Shown here: positions 9,102-17,665 of the stretch, in pieces | Layout of the letters: each line of letters starts with the position of its first letter | How positions within the stretch are numbered: the first letter of the stretch is position 1 | NCBI RefSeq assembly: GCF_003573915.1 | Contig: NZ_AP014608.1 | Span: 360,001 to 424,000, forward strand | Source of the DNA: Blattabacterium cuenoti STAT | GTDB lineage: Bacteria > Bacteroidota > Bacteroidia > Flavobacteriales > Blattabacteriaceae | Length of the DNA stretch: 64,000 nt | Reading direction: 5' to 3' | The notes under the pieces: generated by a model | Seen by the model: only the letters and a program-made list of their open reading frames with translations | What the model was told of the DNA's origin: nothing | Databases searched by the model: none | Program-made: the position numbers and the translations under genes

Positions 9102-10304
9102 ATGAAAATAAAAACTGTTGAAAATTTCAATTTTGAAAATCAAACAGCTCTGGTAAGAGTAGATTTTAACGTTCCTGTAAACAAATTTCAAGAAATAATA
9201 GATGATACACGTATTCAATATAGTATTCCTACTATTCAAAAAATTCTTTCAGAAAAAGGAAAAATCGTTCTTATTTCTCATTTTGGAAGACCAAAGGGAA
9301 AACCTTCTAAAATTTTTTCTTTAAAATTTTTAGCTAATTTTTTATCCAAAAAACTAAAAATCAATGTATCTTTTTTCGAAGATTGTATAGGAGAAACGGC
9401 AATAAAAAAAGTTCGTGAATTAAAAAATAGCGAAATTTTGTTGTTGGAAAATTTACGTTTTTATAAAGAAGAAGAAGAAGAAGATATAAATTTTGCTTAT
9501 GAATTATCAAAATTAGGAGACATATATGTTAACGATGCTTTTGGAGTTGTTCATCGTTTTCATACTTCTATAACTCTTCTTCCAAAATTTTTTGAAAACA
9601 AAAAATGTATTGGTTTTCTTATGAAAAAAGAAATTCAATATTTAAACCAATTTTTATATGGAAAAGGAAAAAGGCCAATTACTATTTTATTAGGAGGAGC
9701 GAAAATCTCTTCTAAAATAAAAATAATTGAAAATCTTATTAATCTTGCAGATTTTATCCTAATAGGCGGAGGAATGTCGTTTCCTTTTATCAAAATAAAA
9801 GGAGGAAAAATAGGAAATTCTATAATTGAAAAAGATCAAATAATCGAAAAAACATTAAAAAAAATTTATTCTAAATATAAAAATAAAATAAATATTATAC
9901 ATCTTCCATATGATGTAGTAATAGCTGATTCATTCAAAAATGAATCTAATACTAAAATTGTTCCTATTCATTCTATTCCAAATGGATGGATGGGATTAGA
10001 CATAGGTCCTATTTCTATAAAAAATTTTTGTAAAATTATAGAAAAATCAAAAACCATTTTATGGAATGGACCTTTAGGTGTTTTCGAATTCGCGAATTTT
10101 TCTTTAGGAACTAAATCCATAGCAAGAACTATTGCAAATGTAACTGAGAGAGGGGCTTTTTCTCTAGTAGGAGGGGGGGATTCTATTGCTTCATTAAAAA
10201 TGGAAAATTGTGATAAAAAAATTAGTTATTTGTCTACTGGAGGAGGAGCTATGCTGGCTAGTTTAAAAAATAAAATACTTCCCGGAATAAATGCTATAAT
10301 ATAA
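9102..10304 (+). CDS. pgk: Phosphoglycerate kinase
   Basis: Pgk makes ATP and 3-phosphoglycerate from 1,3-bisphosphoglycerate in glycolysis, or runs in reverse. From the ATG at 9102 it has 400 residues, the family norm. Signatures are RVDFNVP at 19-25, HFGRPKG, ENLRF, VNDAFGVVHR, GGAKISSK, WNGPLGVFE and the terminal GGGDS nucleotide loop. An in-frame ATG at 9054 would add 16 residues unlike other Pgk N-termini and is not used. gpmI and eno in the minus-strand block supply the next two steps. Confidence 0.96.
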   Translation: MKIKTVENFNFENQTALVRVDFNVPVNKFQEIIDDTRIQYSIPTIQKILSEKGKIVLISHFGRPKGKPSKIFSLKFLANFLSKKLKINVSFFEDCIGETAIKKVRELKNSEILLLENLRFYKEEEEEDINFAYELSKLGDIYVNDAFGVVHRFHTSITLLPKFFENKKCIGFLMKKEIQYLNQFLYGKGKRPITILLGGAKISSKIKIIENLINLADFILIGGGMSFPFIKIKGGKIGNSIIEKDQIIEKTLKKIYSKYKNKINIIHLPYDVVIADSFKNESNTKIVPIHSIPNGWMGLDIGPISIKNFCKIIEKSKTILWNGPLGVFEFANFSLGTKSIARTIANVTERGAFSLVGGGDSIASLKMENCDKKISYLSTGGGAMLASLKNKILPGINAII

Positions 10305-10355
10305 AAATAAATGGTTTTTAATTATATTTGTTTTCTTAATCATTAAAAAATAGTT

Positions 10356-10970
10356 ATGTCGTTTAAACTTCCAAAGTTACCTTATTCATACAAGGATTTT
10401 GAACCTTATATAGACAGAAAAACTATGGATATTCATTATAATAAACATCATGCTACTTATACGAATAATTTAAATAAGGAAATTTCAAATACAAGCATGA
10501 AAAATTTATCCATAATAGAAATTTTAAAAAGAGCTCATATTGAATCTCCAGCTATACGAAATAATGGAGGGGGTTTTTATAATCATAATCTTTTTTGGGA
10601 TATATTAGTTCCTCATACAAAATATACTCACCCAAGCAGAGAGTTTAATGAAGTTTTTCAAAAAAATTTTGATTCGTTTGATCTTTTTAAAGATAATTTT
10701 TATAAAGTTTCAGTAAATCATTTTGGTTCTGGTTGGATTTGGTTATGCGTAACAGAAGAAAAATTAAAAATTTGTTCTACAATGAATCAAGATAATCCTA
10801 TTATGCATGGAATGGGATGTGAAGGTACTCCAATATTAGGATTGGATATATGGGAACATGCTTATTATTTACAATATCAAAATCGTCGTTTAGATTACAT
10901 ATCCTCTTTTTGGAAGATAGTAAATTGGATAAAAGTGGAAGAAAATTATAAAAAAGAAAGAAATAAATAA
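10356..10970 (+). CDS. Superoxide dismutase, Mn/Fe family
   Basis: The enzyme dismutates superoxide to oxygen and peroxide in the cytoplasm. All four metal ligands are present: His27 (DIHYNKHH), His77 (YNHNLFW), Asp164 and His168 (LDIWEHAYY). The 204-residue length is typical. Mn and Fe forms cannot be separated safely from these residues, so sodA/sodB is left open. It lies between pgk and folB on the same strand with gaps of 51 and 10 bases. There is no signal peptide. Confidence 0.95.
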   Translation: MSFKLPKLPYSYKDFEPYIDRKTMDIHYNKHHATYTNNLNKEISNTSMKNLSIIEILKRAHIESPAIRNNGGGFYNHNLFWDILVPHTKYTHPSREFNEVFQKNFDSFDLFKDNFYKVSVNHFGSGWIWLCVTEEKLKICSTMNQDNPIMHGMGCEGTPILGLDIWEHAYYLQYQNRRLDYISSFWKIVNWIKVEENYKKERNK

Positions 10971-10980
10971 TATTTTTTTC

Positions 10981-11334
10981 ATGGGAAAAATTGTATTAGA
11001 AAATATTAAATTATTTGGGTTTCATGGATGCATGCCAGAAGAGGGATATATTGGATCTCATTATACAATTCAATTAGAAATCGAATTTGATTTTCATCAG
11101 GCATCATCTAGTGATGATTTATCCAAAACTATTAATTATGTAGATTTGTATTCTATTGTTAAAAAAGAAATGAACATCAATTCTAAATTAATTGAACATT
11201 TAGCGAAAAGAATAACTCAAAAGATAAAAGAATATAAAAAACCTTTAATAAAAGGTACAAAAATAAAAATTTGCAAAGAAAACCCTCCATTACAAGGAAA
11301 TGTAGATAGAGTATGTTTTATTTTAGATAATTGA
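10981..11334 (+). CDS. folB: Dihydroneopterin aldolase
   Basis: FolB cleaves dihydroneopterin to 6-hydroxymethyl-dihydropterin in folate synthesis. The 117-residue protein shows the family pattern FHGCMPEE with glutamates 20-21, NYVDLY with Tyr53, the IEHLA segment with Glu72, and Lys99 before NPPLQG. It follows the dismutase by 10 bases and precedes tRNA-Cys by 15 bases, so all may share a transcript. Confidence 0.92.
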   Translation: MGKIVLENIKLFGFHGCMPEEGYIGSHYTIQLEIEFDFHQASSSDDLSKTINYVDLYSIVKKEMNINSKLIEHLAKRITQKIKEYKKPLIKGTKIKICKENPPLQGNVDRVCFILDN

Positions 11335-11349
11335 TTATTTTTTTTTAAT

Positions 11350-11420
11350 GGCACTGTGGCCGAATGGAAAGGCATGGGTCTGCAAAACCTCTTATAGCGG
11401 TTCGATTCCGCTCTGTGCCT
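11350..11420 (+). tRNA. tRNA-Cys (GCA)
   Basis: The 71-base gene has anticodon GCA in the loop CTGCAAA, the discriminator T73 typical of cysteine tRNAs, a D arm with GGCCGAATGGAAAGGC and the T loop TTCGATT. The acceptor GGCACTG against CTGTGCC contains one T-T mismatch at position 6-67; the other stems pair well. It is read with folB and precedes the hemD-like gene by 72 bases. Confidence 0.95.
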
Positions 11421-11492
11421 TTTTAAATTTTATTAATTTTTCATAAGTATATTTAAATTTTTCAAAATTAACTCTATTGTATAAAAAAAAGA

Positions 11493-12230
11493 ATGAAGAT
11501 AAATAGTATTCTGATTTCACAACCTCTTAGTGGTTGTTCTAATGCGCCGTATATAAAACTTAGTAAAAACAAAAATATAAATATCGATTTTCGATCTTTT
11601 ATAGAAGTAAAAGGAGCATCATCTAATGATATAAGAAAACAAAAAATAAACTTTTCTGATTTTACCGTTGTTCTTTTTATTAGTAAGAAATCTATAGATC
11701 ATTATTTCAGATTGGCAAAATCTATGCGATTTAAAGTTCCTATCTCCATGAGATATATCTGTCAAACAAAAACTATAGCTTATTATCTACAAAAATATAT
11801 TATCTTTCGAAAAAGAAAAATTCATATTGGAAATAAATCATTTAAAGATATACTTCCCTATATTCAAAAACATTTTAGAGAGAAATTTATTTTGCCTTCT
11901 TCAGATATACTGAAACCAGAGATTCCTGATATGTTAAATAAACAAAATATTTTTTGGAAAAGAGCAATTTTATATAAAACAACTTCTAGCGATTTATCTG
12001 ATTTAAAACATGTATACTATGATATTTTAGTTTTTTTTAGTCCAGCAGAAATCAAGTCTTTATTTGATAATTTTCCTAATTTTGATCAAAATAATATTAA
12101 AATTGCTACTTTTGGAGAAAACACTTTAAATGCGGCTTACAAAGCAGGATTAAAAATTGATATAAAAGTACCAACACCGAAATTTCCTTCTATGGCTATG
12201 GCTTTAGAAGAATATATTATAAAAAATTAA
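11493..12230 (+). CDS. hemD: Uroporphyrinogen-III synthase family protein
   Basis: The family closes hydroxymethylbilane into uroporphyrinogen III, precursor of heme and siroheme. The 245-residue protein has the two-lobed HemD layout. It begins KINSILISQPL, has a mid-protein lobe crossover (IHIGNKSFKD) and a second lobe with FILPSSD, ILYKTTSS, DILVFFSPAEIKSLF and IATFGENTLNAAYKAGL. Catalytic residues are poorly conserved in this family, so the call rests on this overall pattern. Siroheme would be required by a sulfite reductase hemoprotein partner of CysJ, which gives a reason for retention; that link is inference. Confidence 0.8.
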   Translation: MKINSILISQPLSGCSNAPYIKLSKNKNINIDFRSFIEVKGASSNDIRKQKINFSDFTVVLFISKKSIDHYFRLAKSMRFKVPISMRYICQTKTIAYYLQKYIIFRKRKIHIGNKSFKDILPYIQKHFREKFILPSSDILKPEIPDMLNKQNIFWKRAILYKTTSSDLSDLKHVYYDILVFFSPAEIKSLFDNFPNFDQNNIKIATFGENTLNAAYKAGLKIDIKVPTPKFPSMAMALEEYIIKN

Positions 12231-12255
12231 AATATTTTATTTTTAAAATAATTAT

Positions 12256-14106
12256 TTATTCTACTGTTACTGATTTTGCTAAATTTCTTGGTTGATCTAC
12301 ATTTTTTCCACGAGAAAAAGCAATTTGGTAAGCGAATAATTGAAGAGGGATAACCGTTATTAACGGACTAAGTATTTCATCAGTATTCGGAATTTCTATT
12401 ACATGATCTGCTAATAGATTAACTTGAATATCTCCTTTATTAACGATAGCTATAACTTTTCCTTTTCTAGCTTTGATTTCTTGAATATTTCCAATAATTT
12501 TATCGTAACATCCTTTTTTTGTAGCAATAATGACTACTGGCATATTTTCATCAATTAGAGCTATAGGGCCATGTTTCATCTCTGCTGCAGGATATCCTTC
12601 CGCATGAATATAGGATATTTCTTTTAATTTCAAAGCTCCTTCTAAAGCAACAGGAAAATTAATACCTCGACCTAAATAAATAAAATTATTTACATTATGA
12701 TATAATTGAGATATTTTTTTTATGGTATCATTCATTTTTAAAACATAATTAACTTTTTCTGGAATTGCACCAAGTTCTTCACATAAAAATTTATAGCGAT
12801 TATCATCAATTGCATATCTATATTTTCCTATAATCAAAGCTAATAAAACAAGAACTGTAATTTGTGCTGTAAAAGCTTTTGTAGAAGCAACACTAATTTC
12901 AGGTCCTGCATGTGTATAAGCTCCTGCATCTACACTCCGCGCTATGGTTGATCCTACTACATTACAAATTCCAAACACAAAAGCTCCTTTTTTTTTTGCT
13001 AATTTTAAAGCGGCTAAAGTATCAGCCGTTTCTCCTGATTGAGAAATTACAATAATAATATTTTTTTTTCCTATAACAGGATTTCTATACCTAAATTCAG
13101 AAGCATATTCTACTTCTACACGAATACGTGTTAATTCCTCTAATAAATATTCTCCTATTAAACTAGCGTGCCACGATGTACCACATGCCACTATGGTTAT
13201 AGATTCAGCATTTACAAAAATTTCTTTATGGGATTCAATTCCATCAATACAAATGATCTTTTCTGGAATTAGTAAACGGCCTCGTAAAGTATCTGAAATT
13301 GTTTTAGATTGTTCATAAACTTCTTTTAACATAAAATATTTATATTTTCCTTTTTCAATTTTATTTAAATTAATTTGAAGTTTTTTTATAATTGGATTCA
13401 ATCGATGGTTATCTATAATTTTTCTAAGATCTAAATCCTTTCCTTTTTTAAGAATTGCCATTTCCCCATCTTTTAAATAAAGAACATTTTTTGTATAATC
13501 TATAAAAGAAATAGGGTCCGATGAAACAAAAAATTCTTTTTCATTAATTCCTAAAGATAAAGGACTTCCTAATTTTGCAATAATAATTGTTCCAGGATGG
13601 GATTTTTCTACTATAGCAATAGAATAAGCACCTATAATTTCATTTAATGAAATTCTTACAGCTTCTTCTAAAGATAATTTATTTTCTTTTTTAAGATATT
13701 CAATTAAATTTACAAGAACTTCTGTATCTGTTTTGCTTTTAAAAATAAATCCATTTTTTAATAAAATAACTTTGATAGCATAATAATTTTCTATAATTCC
13801 ATTATGAATCATAATCAATTCATCAGAATTAGAGACATGAGGGTGGGCATTAATATCATCTGGTATACCATGGGTCGCCCATCTTGTATGACCAATTCCC
13901 ATTGTTCCTTTTATTTGGCCTCTACATGAAGAAATTTTCTTTTCCAATTCATAAACTCTTCCCTTTGTTTTATATAATTTATATTCATTTTCAAAAAATA
14001 TAGCAATTCCAGAACTATCATATCCTCTATATTCCAATTTTTTCAACCCATTAATAAGAATAGGATAGGCTTGTCTATAACCTAAATAACCAATTATACC
14101 ACACAT
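12256..14106 (-). CDS. glmS: Glutamine-fructose-6-phosphate aminotransferase (isomerizing)
   Basis: GlmS makes glucosamine 6-phosphate, the entry to UDP-GlcNAc and peptidoglycan. The protein has the full 616 residues. The N-terminal nucleophile Cys2 (MCGIIGY), the GHTRWATHG glutaminase motif and HNGIIENY are present. Two SIS domains follow with CGTSWHA, SQSGETADTL and the C-terminal sequence DQPRNLAKSVTVE. It is transcribed after the half glycogen synthase with a 20-base gap. No ribozyme-like leader is visible in that gap, so the Gram-positive glmS riboswitch is not indicated. Confidence 0.97.
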   Translation of the reverse strand: MCGIIGYLGYRQAYPILINGLKKLEYRGYDSSGIAIFFENEYKLYKTKGRVYELEKKISSCRGQIKGTMGIGHTRWATHGIPDDINAHPHVSNSDELIMIHNGIIENYYAIKVILLKNGFIFKSKTDTEVLVNLIEYLKKENKLSLEEAVRISLNEIIGAYSIAIVEKSHPGTIIIAKLGSPLSLGINEKEFFVSSDPISFIDYTKNVLYLKDGEMAILKKGKDLDLRKIIDNHRLNPIIKKLQINLNKIEKGKYKYFMLKEVYEQSKTISDTLRGRLLIPEKIICIDGIESHKEIFVNAESITIVACGTSWHASLIGEYLLEELTRIRVEVEYASEFRYRNPVIGKKNIIIVISQSGETADTLAALKLAKKKGAFVFGICNVVGSTIARSVDAGAYTHAGPEISVASTKAFTAQITVLVLLALIIGKYRYAIDDNRYKFLCEELGAIPEKVNYVLKMNDTIKKISQLYHNVNNFIYLGRGINFPVALEGALKLKEISYIHAEGYPAAEMKHGPIALIDENMPVVIIATKKGCYDKIIGNIQEIKARKGKVIAIVNKGDIQVNLLADHVIEIPNTDEILSPLITVIPLQLFAYQIAFSRGKNVDQPRNLAKSVTVE

Positions 14107-14126
14107 TTTAAATGAAAAATATCTAT

Positions 14127-14945
14127 TTAATTTATCTGTTCTAAAACACTTTCTTTATAAAATTGTTGATAAACGGTTTCTATTTCTTCTATAGGATAAT
14201 ATTTTAATACTAGAAGTTTATTCACTTTTATATAATCTTCTATTTCCTCTGGAAAAAAAAGATCCCCTTTTATAATGGCATCCGAAAAATACATACACAA
14301 TTTAATTAAATTAAAATAATTTGGATTTTCTAATAATTTTAACTTTATAGATTTGATTCCATCAAATTTTATTTTTTGTACAATGTTTTTATTTAAAAAT
14401 CCTTTAAAAGGTTTGTTATAAATAGATACAACGATTTTTACATTTTTATATACGGGATCGTTTTTATAAAAATTTTTAATATATAAAGGAATTAAAAAAC
14501 TCATCCATCCATATATGTGGATTATGTCTGGTTTCCAATTTAATTTTTTTACAGTTTCTAAAACTCCTTTTGTAAAAAATAAAGCTCTTTCATCATTATC
14601 TAGAAAAAAAATTCCATTTTCATCTTCATCTATTGCCTTTCTTTTGAAATATTCTTCGTTATCTATGAAATAAACTTGTAATCTAACATCAGGGATAGAC
14701 GCTACTTTTATTAATAAAGGTTGATCAATATCATTGATTACTAAATTCATACCTGATAAACGAATAACTTCATGTAATTGATGTCTTCTTTCATTAATGA
14801 CTCCAAAACGAGGCATAAATATACGTACATCATTTCCTACTGATTGCATAAATTTAGTAGCTTTTAATACTGATAAAGATATAGGATTCTCTGAAGAAAA
14901 TGGGAATAAATCCGAAGAAACATATAATATACGTTTATCTGTCAT
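14127..14945 (-). CDS. Glycogen/starch synthase N-terminal-domain protein (GT5-like)
   Basis: The 272 residues match only the N-terminal Rossmann half of glycogen synthase. ILYVSSDLFPFSS begins it, and FMPRFGVINERRHQLHEVIR and DIIHIYGWMSFLIPLYIK follow. The C-terminal ADP-glucose-binding half is absent. The expected K-T-GGL donor loop near the N-terminus is replaced by SSENPISLSVL, so glycogen synthesis by itself is doubtful. Single-domain forms next to glmS or pan genes are, from memory, common in Flavobacteriales, which suggests this is not a recent truncation. Its biochemical role is unknown. It is divergent from rnr across 151 bases. Confidence 0.8.
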   Translation of the reverse strand: MTDKRILYVSSDLFPFSSENPISLSVLKATKFMQSVGNDVRIFMPRFGVINERRHQLHEVIRLSGMNLVINDIDQPLLIKVASIPDVRLQVYFIDNEEYFKRKAIDEDENGIFFLDNDERALFFTKGVLETVKKLNWKPDIIHIYGWMSFLIPLYIKNFYKNDPVYKNVKIVVSIYNKPFKGFLNKNIVQKIKFDGIKSIKLKLLENPNYFNLIKLCMYFSDAIIKGDLFFPEEIEDYIKVNKLLVLKYYPIEEIETVYQQFYKESVLEQIN

Positions 14946-15022
14946 CTTAGAGTTATTTTTATTTTTTTATATATAGTAAAAAAACGGATAATTGCAAATA
15001 TAATAAATAATATCCTACTAAG

Positions 15023-15056
15023 TTTCCTAAAAAACATTTTCTATTTTTTTAGGAAA
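15023..15056. promoter_or_regulatory. Perfect 12-bp inverted repeat in the divergent rnr upstream region
   Basis: TTTCCTAAAAAA (15023-15034) and TTTTTTAGGAAA (15045-15056) are exact reverse complements separated by 10 bases. The site lies between the start codons of the half glycogen synthase (14945, minus) and rnr (15097, plus). It could be an operator for both genes or a hairpin in the rnr 5' leader. Neither side carries the long U tract of a terminator. The core TTTCCT/AGGAAA makes this more than a pure A/T coincidence. Confidence 0.5.
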
Positions 15057-15096
15057 AATATTTAGATTATAGATTTTTAATTTTTATAGTATAGAT

Positions 15097-17079
15097 ATGT
15101 TTTATCATGAAAAAAGAAATAAAAAAAAATATTATAATAATTTATATACAGGATTAATTAATATTACTAATCATGGATATGCATTTGTTCATGTAAATTA
15201 TTTTCAAAAAGATATTTTTATTCCAAAAAATAAAACTAATCGAGCATTGGAAGGAGATCTAGTAAAAATAAAGTTCTCTTATTGTAATAAAAAAAGAACA
15301 AAAATAAAAGGAGAAGTATTAAAAATTATAAAAAGAAAAACTAAACAATTCATTGGAATATTAAAAAAATCGAACATTCAATCCAATAATAAATACGGAA
15401 TTGTACATAATAATAATATTCATGTAGATATTCTAGTTCCCATGAAAAAATTGGAAAAGTATCATCATAATGACAAAGTTTTGGTTCAATTTATATCATG
15501 GCCTAAGAAATTAAAGAATCCTTTGGGAAAAATTATAAAAGTATTCGGATCTTCTGGAGAATATAATACAGAAATTTATTCTTTATTAAAAGAAAATGGA
15601 ATATCCTCTAATTTTTCAGAAAAAATAGAAAATGAAGCTAAAGAAATTTTTTCTAAACAACTTATAGATTTAAGCCTTAGAAGAGATATGCGAAATGTAA
15701 ATACTTTTACTATAGACCCCTTAAACGCAAAAGATTTTGATGATGCACTTTCTATTAGAAAATTGAATTATGATATTTGGGAAATAGGAGTACATATTTC
15801 TGATGTTTCTCATTATATAAAAGAAGGAAGTTTATTAGATCAAGAAGCATATTCACGTGCTACATCAATTTATTTTGTGGGTAAGGTTATTCCTATGCTT
15901 CCAAAAATATTATCTGATAATCTTTGTTCTTTACAACCAAAAAAAGACAAATTAAGTTTTTCTTATATTTTTAATATAAATAGTCAAGGAAAAATATTAA
16001 AAAGTTGGTTTGGAAAAACTATAATACAATCTAATCGAAAATTTACATATGAAGAAGTTCAGTATATCATAGAACAAAAAAAAGGAGATTATTACGAAGA
16101 TATTTACACATTATTTTCATTTTCTAAAATATTAATTCAAAATCGATTGAAAAATGGAGGAATTTATTTAGAAAAAGTAGAAGTTAAATTTCATCTAGAT
16201 GAAAAAAACAATCCGATATCTTTACACTTGGAAAAAAATAACGATGCTCATCGTTTGATTGAAGAATTTATGTTGTTAACTAATCGAAAAATTTCAGAAT
16301 TTGTTAGCTTAAATTTGGATGGAAAACCTTCTAATAAACTCTATATTTACAGAGTACATGACAAACCTGATTTTCAAAAAATTTTTTCTCTTAAAAAAAT
16401 TATAGAACCTTTAGGTTATTTTTTAGATTTAAAAAATATAAAAACTTCTATTAATCATTTATTAAAAAAAATAAAAGGAAAACCAGAACAAAACATGATT
16501 GAGAACTTAATTCTTCGTTCTATGAGTAAAGCTAAATATTCCACAAAAAATATAGGACATTATGGTTTATCTTTCATTTGTTACACTCATTTTACTTCTC
16601 CCATAAGAAGATATTCAGATATAATTGCTCATCGTTTATTATATTATTATTTAACAATAAACAAAAAAAGGAATCAAAATGAAAAACAAAAACTTAACAC
16701 AACAGAATTTTATGAAAAACAAACCCAATATTGTAGCCATAAAGAACGTTTAGCTATAGATATAGAAAGAGAATTTTTAAAATTTTTGCAAGTAAAATAT
16801 ATAAAAAAATTTATAGGGAAAGAATTTTATGGTATTATTACGGGTTTTACTGATTGGAGTGTTTATATTGATTTATTATTGTTTCAAACTGAAGGAATGG
16901 TAAAATTACGTGATATTAAAGAGGATTCTTATATTCTAAATTCAAATAATTATAGTATAATTGGAAAAAAAACAAAAAAAATTTATTATTTAGGAGATAA
17001 AGTAAAAGTAAAACTTATGGATGTTGATATAGAAAAAAAACAAATTATTCTTGATTGGATCAATCATGCTATGATATAA
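15097..17079 (+). CDS. rnr: Ribonuclease R (RNB-family 3'-5' exoribonuclease)
   Basis: RNase R degrades structured RNA from the 3' end. The 660-residue protein has N-terminal cold-shock-like domains (about 15-150) and the RNB catalytic core. The metal-binding aspartates of TIDPLNAKDFDDALSI are Asp207, 213, 215 and 216, followed by HISDVSHYI. FTSPIRRYSDIIAHR lies near the end of the core and a C-terminal S1 domain follows (about 575-655). It is shorter than E. coli RNase R (813), lacking the N-terminal helix-turn-helix region and the basic tail. It ends 5 bases before the convergent coaD. Confidence 0.95.
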   Translation: MFYHEKRNKKKYYNNLYTGLINITNHGYAFVHVNYFQKDIFIPKNKTNRALEGDLVKIKFSYCNKKRTKIKGEVLKIIKRKTKQFIGILKKSNIQSNNKYGIVHNNNIHVDILVPMKKLEKYHHNDKVLVQFISWPKKLKNPLGKIIKVFGSSGEYNTEIYSLLKENGISSNFSEKIENEAKEIFSKQLIDLSLRRDMRNVNTFTIDPLNAKDFDDALSIRKLNYDIWEIGVHISDVSHYIKEGSLLDQEAYSRATSIYFVGKVIPMLPKILSDNLCSLQPKKDKLSFSYIFNINSQGKILKSWFGKTIIQSNRKFTYEEVQYIIEQKKGDYYEDIYTLFSFSKILIQNRLKNGGIYLEKVEVKFHLDEKNNPISLHLEKNNDAHRLIEEFMLLTNRKISEFVSLNLDGKPSNKLYIYRVHDKPDFQKIFSLKKIIEPLGYFLDLKNIKTSINHLLKKIKGKPEQNMIENLILRSMSKAKYSTKNIGHYGLSFICYTHFTSPIRRYSDIIAHRLLYYYLTINKKRNQNEKQKLNTTEFYEKQTQYCSHKERLAIDIEREFLKFLQVKYIKKFIGKEFYGIITGFTDWSVYIDLLLFQTEGMVKLRDIKEDSYILNSNNYSIIGKKTKKIYYLGDKVKVKLMDVDIEKKQIILDWINHAMI

Positions 17080-17084
17080 TTTTA

Positions 17085-17564
17085 TTATATTATTCTAACA
17101 CTAGAAGGTACAAATATTGTATAATCTCCTCCATTTTTTATTACATCTCTCACAATACAAGAACTGATATAAGATTTATCATAAGAAGCAAAAAGATAAA
17201 CTGTTTCAATAAAATATTTATTACATAATTTTTGATTTACAAAATCAATATTTTTTTCCAATTCAAAATCCAATTGATTTCGGATTCCTCTTAATAAAAA
17301 TCTAGCTTTTTTTTTTATACAAAAAGAAATAGTTAATCCATTGAATGAATCTATTTCTATTTTTTGTGATAACTTTAAAAAAGTTTTTTGGATCCACTTT
17401 TTTCTTTTTTCAATAGAAAACATATTTTTTTTTTCAAAATTGTTTCCAATAGCTATAATAATTTTATCAAATAAATTTAAAGCTCTAACAATAATATCAT
17501 AATGTCCTAAAGTAATAGGATCAAAAGTGCCAGGAAATATTGCTATTTTTATTTTTTTATTCAT
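17085..17564 (-). CDS. coaD: Pantetheine-phosphate adenylyltransferase
   Basis: CoaD joins ATP and 4'-phosphopantetheine to dephospho-CoA, the penultimate coenzyme A step. The nucleotidyltransferase motif FPGTFDPITLGH (10-21) with His21 is intact. LLRGIRNQLDFELE and the terminal YISSCIVRDVIKNGGD match the family; the usual ISSS is ISSC here. Length (159) is normal. It is a single gene between the convergent rnr and the divergent ricT-like gene, with 101 bases upstream. Confidence 0.95.
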   Translation of the reverse strand: MNKKIKIAIFPGTFDPITLGHYDIIVRALNLFDKIIIAIGNNFEKKNMFSIEKRKKWIQKTFLKLSQKIEIDSFNGLTISFCIKKKARFLLRGIRNQLDFELEKNIDFVNQKLCNKYFIETVYLFASYDKSYISSCIVRDVIKNGGDYTIFVPSSVRII

Positions 17565-17665
17565 TTTTTTTTAGAAATATATATATTTATATAATTTTTT
17601 TTATGAAAAATATAGTTTATTCTTTCTTAATAAATATAAAATATTATTATTATTAAATATAAATA

